Positions 27,889 to 36,780 of a DNA stretch of 64,000 bases are shown here, piece by piece. The translations under genes were made by a program, and so were the position numbers. This DNA is from Serratia marcescens (GTDB lineage Bacteria > Pseudomonadota > Gammaproteobacteria > Enterobacterales > Enterobacteriaceae). The stretch is taken from contig NZ_JARVZZ010000001.1 of assembly GCF_029846115.1 (NCBI RefSeq), positions 3,472,001-3,536,000 on the forward strand. The letters run 5' to 3'. The notes under the pieces were generated by a model, which searched no databases, was not told where the DNA came from, and saw only the letters and a program-made list of their open reading frames with translations. Positions within the stretch are counted from its first letter, which is position 1, and each line of letters starts with the position of its first letter.

Positions 27889-28623
27889 ATGTTTACCCAT
27901 AAAGCAATCGCCGAGCTCAACGCCCTGGAGCTGATGGTTTATACCTACGTCAGCAAACACAAGAATCAAGTGATGTACATGACCATCCGCGAACTGGCCG
28001 AGGCCGCCGGCGTGTCCACCACCACCGTGCTGCGGTTTTGCAAGAAAATGGGCTGTGACGGCTATTCGGAATTTCGCATCCGTTTCAAGCTGTACCTGGA
28101 ACAAACCGACGCGCCGCCGGTCGATTCCGGCATCGGCGAAATCCTCAGCTTTTTTAAAAGCGTCAGCAACGAAGAGTTTAATCAGCTGATCGATCAGGCG
28201 GTGCACCATATCGCCGCCGCCGAGCGGATTATTTTCGTCGGTATCAGCACCTCAGGCGCATTGGGGAAATACGGCGCGCGTTTCTTTTCCAACGTCGGGA
28301 AATTCAGCACCCACATCGACGATCCTTATTATCCCGTCAACAGCGACATGTATAAAAACGCGGTGGCGATCATGCTGTCGGTCACCGGCGAAACCGAAGA
28401 GATCCTGCGGCTGGCCAGCCAGTTCAGCCTGCACCACTGCAAGATCATCAGCATCACCAACAACGAAACCTCTTCGCTGGCGCGGCTGGCGGACTTCAAC
28501 CTCTCCTACCACGTTCCGCAGCATTTGATCGGCGGGCATCACAATATCACCACGCAGATCCCCGTACTTTACATTATTGAAACCATCGGTAAACGGCTCG
28601 GGCATATTAATTCGGCAAAATAA
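27889..28623 (+). CDS. MurR/RpiR-family transcriptional regulator
   Basis: A 244-residue regulator with an N-terminal HTH_6 domain (TIRELAEAAGVSTTTVLRF, residues 32-50) and a C-terminal SIS sugar-phosphate-binding domain (IIFVGISTSGALGKYGARF near 110-130, LSVTGETEEILRLA near 165). Such regulators sense phosphosugars. The next gene on the same strand, after 136 bases, encodes a 6-phospho-beta-glucosidase, so it probably controls beta-glucoside use. The inverted repeat at 28646-28671 is the best candidate operator. Confidence 0.88.
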   Translation: MFTHKAIAELNALELMVYTYVSKHKNQVMYMTIRELAEAAGVSTTTVLRFCKKMGCDGYSEFRIRFKLYLEQTDAPPVDSGIGEILSFFKSVSNEEFNQLIDQAVHHIAAAERIIFVGISTSGALGKYGARFFSNVGKFSTHIDDPYYPVNSDMYKNAVAIMLSVTGETEEILRLASQFSLHHCKIISITNNETSSLARLADFNLSYHVPQHLIGGHHNITTQIPVLYIIETIGKRLGHINSAK

Positions 28624-28645
28624 AACAGGCTGTTTTTTTATTGTG

Positions 28646-28671
28646 ACAAATCACTTTTCACGGTGATTTGT
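28646..28671. promoter_or_regulatory. Inverted repeat upstream of bglA, putative RpiR operator
   Basis: ACAAATCAC and GTGATTTGT are perfect nine-base arms with an eight-base spacer, 89-114 bases before the bglA start. GTGACA is also directly repeated at 28643 and 28678. Confidence 0.5.
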
Positions 28672-28741
28672 TATATCGTGACATTTCTTTCGGTCTTGCT
28701 ACTCTATTCTCAACGCAGCGTTATTACCCTTCATTAAATAA

Positions 28742-30190
<1,449 letters not shown>

Positions 30191-30207
30191 CCGCACGACA
30201 GGCAATC

Positions 30208-30230
30208 AGGGGCGATTTTCGCCCCTTTTT
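30208..30230 (+). terminator. Rho-independent terminator after bglA
   Basis: AGGGGCGA pairs with TCGCCCCT across TTT and is followed by five T residues. It lies nine bases before the convergent dsdA stop. Confidence 0.92.
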
Positions 30231-30238
30231 ACTGCGCC

Positions 30239-31576
30239 TTATTCCGCCGTCTGCCCGGCGGCGAGATACTTCGCCATTTCCGCCGGCGGCACCATGCCGC
30301 CACCGGTCGCCCACACCAGATGCGTCGCCTGCGCCAGACTCTCGGCGCTGATGCCTTGCTCGCTGAGCGCCTTCGCATGGGCTGCAACACGCCACGGCCC
30401 GGCCATACCAGCCAGCGCGGACGGCTCCAGTTGGAGATGCTCGTGCCTGTCCAACAACCCGAGCAGCGCAAACATTTCTTCGTCGCTCAGGGTATAGAAC
30501 GCGCTTAGCAGGCGCTCCATCGCCCGGCCGACAAAGCCGGAGGCGCGCCCCACCGCCAGCCCATCCGCCGCGGTGCGGTTGTCGATGCCAAGATCCTGCA
30601 CCGCAATGCCGTCATGCAGCCCGCTGTAAACCCCGAGCAGCATGCAGGGCGAATGGGTCGGCTCGGCGAAAATGCAGTGAACGTGATCGCCGAACGCCAG
30701 CTTGAGGCCAAACGCCACGCCGCCCGGCCCGCCGCCAACGCCGCACGGCAGATACACGAACAGCGGATGCTGCGCGTCCACCACGATGCCCTGTTCGGCG
30801 AACTGCCGCTTCAGGCGGCCGCCGGCCACCGCGTAGCCGAGGAACAGGGTTTGCGAGTTTTCATCGTCGATAAAGAAACAGCGCGGATCGTTCGCCGCCT
30901 GTTTGCGCCCCTGCTCGACCGCCACGCCGTAATCTTCGGCGTACTCCACCACCGTTACGCCGTTATCGCGCAGCTTTTGCTTTTTCCACGCCCGCGCATC
31001 CGCCGACATGTGCACGCTGACGTCAAACCCCAACCGCGCGCTGATGATGCCGATCGAGAGCCCCAGGTTGCCGGTCGAGCCGACGGCGATGCGGTACTGG
31101 CGGAAGAACTGACGAAACTCGTCGGAAAACAGCCGGGCGTAGTCGTCGCCGGTCTGCAGCAGCCCCGCCTCCAGCGCCAGCGTCTCCGCGTGCGTCAGCA
31201 CCTCGTAGATGCCGCCGCGCGCCTTGATTGAGCCGGAGATCGGCAGATGGCTGTCCTTTTTCAATAGCAGGCGCCCGCCCAACGTCTGCCCATAGCGCCG
31301 ATCCAACGCCTGCTGCATGGCGGGGATCGCCACCAGCTCCGATTCGATGATCCCCCCAGTGGGCTGGGTTTCGGGGAAGGCCGCGGCGAGATAAGGCGCG
31401 AAGCGCACCAGGCGCTGCTCCGCTTCGGCGACGTCGGCGGCGGTCAGGCCAACATGGGGCAAGCCTGCGGCCAGCGTTGTCGCACGCGGATTGAACCAGG
31501 TGATCGGCTCGAGGGCGACCATTCGTTGCAACAGCGGATGCTGCGCAATCCACGGTTGAATCTGTGATTTTTGCAT
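30239..31576 (-). CDS. dsdA: D-serine ammonia-lyase
   Basis: A 445-residue pyridoxal-phosphate enzyme that deaminates D-serine to pyruvate and ammonia, close to the 442 residues of E. coli DsdA. The cofactor lysine lies in SGSIKARGG (Lys118); the glycine-rich phosphate cradle [10 protein letters not shown] is near residue 290. Cytoplasmic. The start at 31576 was chosen because it gives the family's usual opening ([16 protein letters not shown]) and AGGGACTC precedes it. Neither dsdX (permease) nor dsdC (activator) is next to it, unlike in E. coli. It follows a VIT transporter on the same strand after 108 bases. Confidence 0.94.
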   Translation of the reverse strand: MQKSQIQPWIAQHPLLQRMVALEPITWFNPRATTLAAGLPHVGLTAADVAEAEQRLVRFAPYLAAAFPETQPTGGIIESELVAIPAMQQALDRRYGQTLGGRLLLKKDSHLPISGSIKARGGIYEVLTHAETLALEAGLLQTGDDYARLFSDEFRQFFRQYRIAVGSTGNLGLSIGIISARLGFDVSVHMSADARAWKKQKLRDNGVTVVEYAEDYGVAVEQGRKQAANDPRCFFIDDENSQTLFLGYAVAGGRLKRQFAEQGIVVDAQHPLFVYLPCGVGGGPGGVAFGLKLAFGDHVHCIFAEPTHSPCMLLGVYSGLHDGIAVQDLGIDNRTAADGLAVGRASGFVGRAMERLLSAFYTLSDEEMFALLGLLDRHEHLQLEPSALAGMAGPWRVAAHAKALSEQGISAESLAQATHLVWATGGGMVPPAEMAKYLAAGQTAE

Positions 31577-31684
31577 AAGAGTCCCTGACTGATTTGGCGT
31601 TGCCGTCACCATGCCGTGAACGCCGGCGGCTGACAAATGATAAATACTGAGCTTGAGGTGTACCAGATTAATGCAAACGCGGCG

Positions 31685-32374
31685 CTACCCGGCCGCGACG
31701 CCAAACAGCATGCCGACGCCGGAGGAGACCGCCATCGCCAGGGCGCTCCAGATCAGGATACGCGCCACGCCCGGCAAGATCGGCGCACCGCCGGTTTTCG
31801 CGGCGATGCCGCCGAGAATGCCGAGGGACATCAGCGCCGATGCCACCAGCGCCGGCCGTGTCCAGGCAACCGGCACCCACAGCGCCACCAGCAGCGGCAA
31901 CAGCGCGCCGAGAGAGAAACTGAGGGCCGATGCCAACGCGGCTTGCAGCGGCCGGGCGCGCGTGGCGGCGGAAATGCCCAGTTCGTCGCGCGCGTGGGCC
32001 TCCAGCGCATCATGCGCCATCAGCTTTTCCGCCACCTGCCGGGCCAGCACCGGGTCCAGCCCGCGATGCACGTAGATAGACGTCAGTTCGCGGAACTCCC
32101 CCGGATAGTCTTCGAGCAGCTCCGCCTGTTCCTCCGCCAGCGCGGCCTTTTCGGTGTCCGCCTGCGACGACACCGACACGTACTCGCCGGTGGCCATCGA
32201 CATCGCGCCCGCCACCCACCCGGCGACGCCGGCGATCATCAGCGCGGAATGCGAGGCGCTGGCCGCCGCCACGCCAAGCAGCAGGCTGACCGTTGAGACG
32301 ATGCCGTCATTGGCGCCGAGCACCGCCGCCCGCAGCCAGCCGATGCGTTCAATACTGTGCCGCTCTCGATGCAT
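31685..32374 (-). CDS. VIT1/CCC1-family transporter
   Basis: A 229-residue membrane protein with about five hydrophobic segments. The N-terminus ERIGWLRAAVLGANDGIVST and the following SLLLGVAAASAS are typical of vacuolar iron/manganese transporter relatives, and the charged cytoplasmic loop between TM2 and TM3 (EKAALAEEQAELLEDYPGEF) is the metal-binding region of the family. It probably moves Fe2+ or Mn2+ out of the cytoplasm. The start at 32374 fits a GAGGAAGAG ribosome site. It lies 26 bases after a VOC-domain gene and may be co-transcribed with it. Confidence 0.88.
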   Translation of the reverse strand: MHRERHSIERIGWLRAAVLGANDGIVSTVSLLLGVAAASASHSALMIAGVAGWVAGAMSMATGEYVSVSSQADTEKAALAEEQAELLEDYPGEFRELTSIYVHRGLDPVLARQVAEKLMAHDALEAHARDELGISAATRARPLQAALASALSFSLGALLPLLVALWVPVAWTRPALVASALMSLGILGGIAAKTGGAPILPGVARILIWSALAMAVSSGVGMLFGVAAG

Positions 32375-32400
32375 CCTTTCTCTTCCTCGTTCTCTTTCCG

Positions 32401-32874
32401 CTAGCCCCGCGCCGCCGCTTCCAGGCCGGCGATGTCGATTTTGCCCATCAGCAGCATCGCTTCCGTGACCCGCCGCACGCGGGCGGCGTCGGGATCGTTC
32501 ATCAACTCGGTCAGGCGCCGCGGCACGATCTGCCAGCACAGCCCCCAACGATCGCGCAGCCAGCCGCACTGCTCCGCCTCACCGCCCTCGCTCAACGCGT
32601 CCCACAGCCGGTCGACCTCCGCCTGATCGTCGCATTCCACCATCACGGAGAAGCTGTGATTGAACGGATCCAACGGTCCGGCTTCGATCGCCGCATAGCG
32701 CTGGTCGCCCAGGGTGAAGGAAGCCAGCTTCACGCTGCCGGCCGGGCCGCTCGGCGTATCCGCCGGCAGATCGGAAAACCAGTTCACAGACGAACCGGGG
32801 ATCAGCGCGACATAGCAATTCAGCGCCGCTTCCATGTCTTTTTCGAACCACAGATGTTGCGTAATTCTGGCCAT
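32401..32874 (-). CDS. VOC-family protein (PhnB-like)
   Basis: A 157-residue protein with the paired beta-alpha-beta fold of the vicinal-oxygen-chelate superfamily. It starts ITQHLWFEKDMEAALNCYVA, typical of PhnB/3-demethylubiquinone-like members, and carries the CGWLRDRWGLCWQIVP stretch near residue 105. A metal site is likely incomplete and no reaction can be assigned. An excellent GGAGG ribosome site precedes the ATG. The gene lies 11 bases after a DUF1428 gene. Confidence 0.82.
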   Translation of the reverse strand: MARITQHLWFEKDMEAALNCYVALIPGSSVNWFSDLPADTPSGPAGSVKLASFTLGDQRYAAIEAGPLDPFNHSFSVMVECDDQAEVDRLWDALSEGGEAEQCGWLRDRWGLCWQIVPRRLTELMNDPDAARVRRVTEAMLLMGKIDIAGLEAAARG

Positions 32875-32885
32875 CTGCGCCTCCT

Positions 32886-33236
32886 TTACGCATCGAGGAT
32901 CGGCGCGAACCCGCCGAAGATCATGCGTTTGCCGTCAAACGGCATCTCGCCCAGCGCCTTCATGCGCGGATCGTTCATCATTTTCTCGTTGGCGGCGTCG
33001 CGCACCGCCTTGGAGGGATACTCTATCCAGCTGAACACCACCACTTCGCCCTCCTGCGCCTTCACCGCGCCGCGAAAGTCGGTAAGTTTGCCGTCGGGCA
33101 CGTCATCGCCCCAACACTCTACGATGCGCGTGGCGCCAAACTCTTTGAACAGCGGCGCCGCTGCAGCCGCCAGCCGGTGATAAGCCTCCTTGTTGGCGGC
33201 CGGCACCGCCACCACAAACCCGTCTACGTATTTCAT
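32886..33236 (-). CDS. DUF1428 family protein
   Basis: A 116-residue dimeric-ferredoxin-like (alpha-beta) protein. MKYVDGFVVAVPAANKEAY at the start, IVECWGDDVPDGK near 40 and the terminal PFDGKRMIFGGF match DUF1428, which is widely distributed and functionally unknown. AGAGGATAC precedes the start. It is likely the first gene of a three-gene unit (DUF1428, VOC, VIT). Confidence 0.82.
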   Translation of the reverse strand: MKYVDGFVVAVPAANKEAYHRLAAAAAPLFKEFGATRIVECWGDDVPDGKLTDFRGAVKAQEGEVVVFSWIEYPSKAVRDAANEKMMNDPRMKALGEMPFDGKRMIFGGFAPILDA

Positions 33237-33341
33237 TCTGGTATCCTCTTGTCTGATTAAGGACAGTCGGTTCAGCGCGGGCAACGTTGCCCGCGCTCCC
33301 CTACCAGTTTAGACGGCAGGCGCGCGGCCCGGATCGGAAGT

Positions 33342-34784
33342 TCAGCGGTCAGGATCGTTCGGCAGGTAAGATTCCGGCGTGGCAACCCGGTTACGGCCGG
33401 CGTTTTTCGCTTTGTATACCGCCAGATCCGCCAGTTTGAGCAGGTCGGTCAGGCTGTGGCCGGAACCGCCCAGACAGGTCACCATGCCGATGCTGACGGT
33501 GATCTGCAGCGGATGGCCGGCCGGCATGGTGATCGATTCCGTCTCAATGCGTTGCCGCAGCCGTTCAGCCAGCAGCAACCCCTGTTGCGGCTGGCCGAGC
33601 GTCGAGACGATGGCAAACTCTTCCCCACCCATGCGGCCGAACAGGTCATCGACGCTCAGATCGGCGGCGATGGCGCGGGTAAAGGCCATCAGCGCCTGAT
33701 CGCCACCGTCGTGGCCGAAACGGTCATTAATCGATTTGAAATAGTCGATATCGAGCATCATGACGCACACCAGCTCACCCTTTTGATCAATCACCCGCTC
33801 GCCGCGCTGCATAAACGCATTGCGCGTCAGCACGTGGGTCAGCGCATCGTGATTCGCCACGTGCTCCAGCGTGCGCAGCAGCGCATTGCGCGCATAGTTC
33901 ATGCTGGCGACGGCGATCGGCCCCAGCGCCAGCAGCGCGATGCCCAGGCGCATCGATACCGTGTTCTGCAGCACCTTCATGTCGAGCGTCGTGCTAAGCA
34001 ACCCGAAATCGATCGCCAGATGGCACCACAGCACATAAACCAGCACCGCGATCATGGTGCTGAACAGCGAAAAGGACATCGCCAGCCACAACAGCACCGG
34101 CATTGGAAAGATCACTGCGCCGGGGCCGCCGATCAGCACGCTGCAGACCGCCGCCAGCGCCAGCAGCGCCAACACCGCCAGTTTCCCCCCCGCATGCGGC
34201 CATTGGCTGCGCTGCATCAGCATGGCGCAGGTCGCGCGCAGGCGATGCCGCCAATCGGCGGGAAACGCCAGAATGAACGGCATCAGCGTGACGTAGTTGG
34301 TAAATTCGGACGAGAACCACAGCGCCAGCGAGGTCAAATAGGGCCTGCCGAACAGCCACTGCGAGGCCGCCGCGCCCACCACGCCGGTCGCGGCGGCGGC
34401 AGCCAGGCAGATACCGAACAGGTACATGCTGGAGGCGCCACGCTGCAGCGTGCGCGCCGATGGCGACAGCCGCATGAACAGCAGATGCCCCACCACCACG
34501 CCGGTCAGATTGGCGGCGTTCAGCAGCAACGCTTTTTGCAGCGAACTGCCGGTCAACAGATCCGCCGCCAGATACCCCAGCACCGCCATGCCCCAGCCGG
34601 CGCGCGTGGCCCACTGCGGACGGCGTACCAGAACCGCCAGCAATACGGCGTTGACCGGCCAGAATACCGCCAAAAATCCGACGGGACGGCTGACGATGCC
34701 CAACAGGCAAACTGCGAACACCAATAAAAAGACGGTGAGTGCGGGCCAGATTTTCCGGGTATCGGACAACGAGGTGGTTTGCAT
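33342..34784 (-). CDS. MASE1-type membrane diguanylate cyclase
   Basis: A 480-residue inner-membrane protein that makes the second messenger cyclic di-GMP. About eight hydrophobic segments fill residues 12-310 (MASE1-like sensor), and a GGDEF domain follows at about 330-475. The active-site motif reads MGGEEFA, an active GGEEF variant; no clear I-site RxxD precedes it. The start at 34784 (MQTTSLSDTRK) lacks a strong ribosome site, and an upstream ATG at 34916 would add 44 residues with a hydrophobic stretch; the choice is uncertain. Sensor ligand unknown. Confidence 0.82.
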   Translation of the reverse strand: MQTTSLSDTRKIWPALTVFLLVFAVCLLGIVSRPVGFLAVFWPVNAVLLAVLVRRPQWATRAGWGMAVLGYLAADLLTGSSLQKALLLNAANLTGVVVGHLLFMRLSPSARTLQRGASSMYLFGICLAAAAATGVVGAAASQWLFGRPYLTSLALWFSSEFTNYVTLMPFILAFPADWRHRLRATCAMLMQRSQWPHAGGKLAVLALLALAAVCSVLIGGPGAVIFPMPVLLWLAMSFSLFSTMIAVLVYVLWCHLAIDFGLLSTTLDMKVLQNTVSMRLGIALLALGPIAVASMNYARNALLRTLEHVANHDALTHVLTRNAFMQRGERVIDQKGELVCVMMLDIDYFKSINDRFGHDGGDQALMAFTRAIAADLSVDDLFGRMGGEEFAIVSTLGQPQQGLLLAERLRQRIETESITMPAGHPLQITVSIGMVTCLGGSGHSLTDLLKLADLAVYKAKNAGRNRVATPESYLPNDPDR

Positions 34785-35104
34785 CTTGGATCCAGAGGCT
34801 TCTGCTGCGTAAGGTGACAATTTGTTCGTGTCACAACCGTCGACGATGAGGAGAAGATAAGCGGCCGACCCGCCTATTATTGCCAGTTTTGACGGCCCGA
34901 GCACCTGTTTATTCATTAAGGGAAAATATATTTGTGTATCAATGTATTGACAGCATTTGCTCGTCTGGCGCAGAAACTGCTGAAGCGGCCGCGCCACTCT
35001 GAGCATTCCGCGCCCCAGCCGGCCTGTTACCGGCAAAAATCGCCGCCTTTTTCATAAAAAATAAAATAAGATTGGGCAATGAGCGGAGATTTTTTCACCC
35101 CACG
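34785..35104. other. Gap upstream of the diguanylate cyclase
   Basis: About 320 bases with no supported gene. It holds the possible longer N-terminus of the cyclase, a minus-strand TGTCAA/TATATT pair (16-base spacer) near 34926-34954 that may be its promoter, and a GCCGG/CCGGC hairpin near 35018. Nothing else is seen. Confidence 0.5.
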
Positions 35105-35566
35105 TCAAAGCGCCTTGCGGTACATCACAAAACCTGGGCGCTCCGCCACCTTGTCGTACAGCCGCATGGCGGTCTGGTTGGTTTCGTGGGTATTCCAATA
35201 AACGCGCGGCAACCCCAGCTGCTGCGCACGCTCGTAGACCGCCGCGATCAGCGCCCGTGCTACGCCTTTGCCGCGCACCGTCTCCGCAGTGAACAGATCC
35301 TGCAGATAACAGTTAGGCTGCAGTTGGGTGGTACTGCGGTGCAGGAGATAGTGCGTCAACCCGACCACCTGACCCTGATGCTCCGCGACCAGCGCAAACA
35401 TCGGTTCGTAGGCGTCGAAAAAACGCCGCCAGGTGGTCTGCGTCACCTCGTCCGGCAGCGCCGTTGCTCCCTCACGGCCGTAAAATGCGTTATACCCTCG
35501 CCACAGCGCCAGCCAGACGGCGTAATCCCGCGCTTCCAGCGGCCTGACCACGATGCTTTCGCTCAT
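35105..35566 (-). CDS. GNAT family N-acetyltransferase
   Basis: A 153-residue single GNAT domain that would transfer an acetyl group from acetyl-CoA to an amine. The acetyl-CoA pyrophosphate loop VRGKGVARAL is near residue 97 and the family's Asn/Tyr signature (YWNTHETNQTAMRLYDKVA) near 122-140. GAGAGGAC precedes the ATG. Substrate unknown. Confidence 0.87.
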   Translation of the reverse strand: MSESIVVRPLEARDYAVWLALWRGYNAFYGREGATALPDEVTQTTWRRFFDAYEPMFALVAEHQGQVVGLTHYLLHRSTTQLQPNCYLQDLFTAETVRGKGVARALIAAVYERAQQLGLPRVYWNTHETNQTAMRLYDKVAERPGFVMYRKAL

Positions 35567-35620
35567 GATGTCCTCTCGATGGTGTCAAAATGCCCCGCCT
35601 CCAGCATAGAACAGCGCACG

Positions 35621-36436
35621 TCAACGCGCAGGCGGCGGCATCACATCGGCGAGAAAATCCAGCAGCGCGCGGTTGAACACCGCCGGCCGCTGCAGCGGCG
35701 CGAAGTGGCTGACGCCCGGCAGCGTCACCAGACGGGCGCCGGGGATGCTGTCGCTCAGGTAGGCAGCATGCTCGGCGCGGATAAACTCATCGTGTTCGCT
35801 GTGAACGACCGTCACCGGCACGCGTATGGTCCCCAATGCCTGCGCGGTGTAGTTTGGCTGGCTGCTCATCATCAGGCTCACGGCAGCGACGAATTCATCG
35901 AATTCCTCCGGCGTCGGCGACAAGGCGGCATAGTCCTGCACGTGGCGCGCGAAGCAGCGCTCGACGATCGGGTTGGCGGCCGGCGGTTTAACGCCGCTGG
36001 GATCCATATTGCAGCCGAAGAAAAAGACGCCGTCCACCCGCTGCGGCGCCCGATGGGCGACGATAAGCGCGACACAGGCACCGTCGCTCCAGCCCGCCAG
36101 CGCGGCGTGCGGGATCCGCAACGCGTCCATCACCGCCAACAGATCATCGGCCATGCGATCGTAACGGTAAGGCCGGGCGTCGCGCGTGCTGCGCCCGTGC
36201 CCGCGGCTGTCGATGACCAGCACGCTATACCCTGCGGCCAGCAGCGTCGGCAGCTGATGCCCCCAGTTGCCGCTGTGGCCCAGGCCGCCGTGCAGCAGGA
36301 TCACCGTAGGAGCCGCGCCATAGGCGGCATACCCGATGCGCGCGCCGTCATGTTCGACAAATCCTTGCCAGGAAGCGGGCGGCAACGGCGGCGCGCCCTG
36401 CGCAGCAAAGTGGGTCAAATCGTCGTCGGTTTGCAT
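35621..36436 (-). CDS. Alpha/beta-fold hydrolase
   Basis: A 271-residue cytoplasmic hydrolase. The oxyanion loop LLHGGLGHSG is near residue 50, VLVIDSRGHGRS near 77 and the nucleophile elbow is AGWSDGACV (Ser near 115). The charge-relay Asp and His are likely in HSEHDEF and GVSHFAPL. The start at 36436 has a strong GAGGGGGG; the longer reading adds 31 residues and no such site. The reaction is not predictable. Confidence 0.86.
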   Translation of the reverse strand: MQTDDDLTHFAAQGAPPLPPASWQGFVEHDGARIGYAAYGAAPTVILLHGGLGHSGNWGHQLPTLLAAGYSVLVIDSRGHGRSTRDARPYRYDRMADDLLAVMDALRIPHAALAGWSDGACVALIVAHRAPQRVDGVFFFGCNMDPSGVKPPAANPIVERCFARHVQDYAALSPTPEEFDEFVAAVSLMMSSQPNYTAQALGTIRVPVTVVHSEHDEFIRAEHAAYLSDSIPGARLVTLPGVSHFAPLQRPAVFNRALLDFLADVMPPPAR

Positions 36437-36565
36437 CTTTCCCCCCTCGTTCGCCGGCGCGGTGCGGCGAAACGGTATCAAAGGAGTATAGATAGCACCG
36501 GCGAGCGGTGCCGTTCGCTTTCCCGACATATACTTAAAGAAGGAATTGCTATGGAGGACGGTGAG

Positions 36566-36733
36566 ATGAAGAAACTACTTCTCGTATTTTTGATGCTGAT
36601 GCTGAGCGGGTGTATCGGCGGTGGCGGCGGCCCGTCGAATGCGCCGTCGGCATCGCCGAATGAGCCTTATACCTGCACCAAATCCAGCGCCAACAGCGAC
36701 TGCTCGCAATCGGTGGAGCCGTCGATGTACTAG
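36566..36733 (+). CDS. Small lipoprotein (55 residues)
   Basis: A tiny secreted protein with signal KKLLLVFLMLMLSGC ending in a perfect lipobox (Cys16), followed by a run of five glycines and a short Ser/Asn/Pro-rich tail with a Cys pair (YTCTKSSANSDC) that could form a disulfide. A GGAGG lies eight bases before this ATG; the earlier in-frame ATG at 36551 would contain that site within the gene. It is probably anchored to a membrane; the role is unknown. It is divergent from the hydrolase gene. Confidence 0.75.
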   Translation: MKKLLLVFLMLMLSGCIGGGGGPSNAPSASPNEPYTCTKSSANSDCSQSVEPSMY

Positions 36734-36741
36734 CCGCGTTC

Positions 36742-36767
36742 GGCGGGCCTTCGCTTAATGGCCCGCC
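36742..36767. terminator. Hairpin between the lipoprotein and the channel gene
   Basis: GGCGGGCC pairs perfectly with GGCCCGCC across ten bases. It lies between two convergent stops; a T-run is lacking. Confidence 0.6.
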
Positions 36768-36780
36768 GCCTTAGGAAGGA

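Noticed and set aside
35072..36733. Open frame of 553 codons across the acetyltransferase and hydrolase genes
   Set aside because: It is antisense to two well-supported genes; only its last 55 codons correspond to a real small lipoprotein with its own ribosome site.
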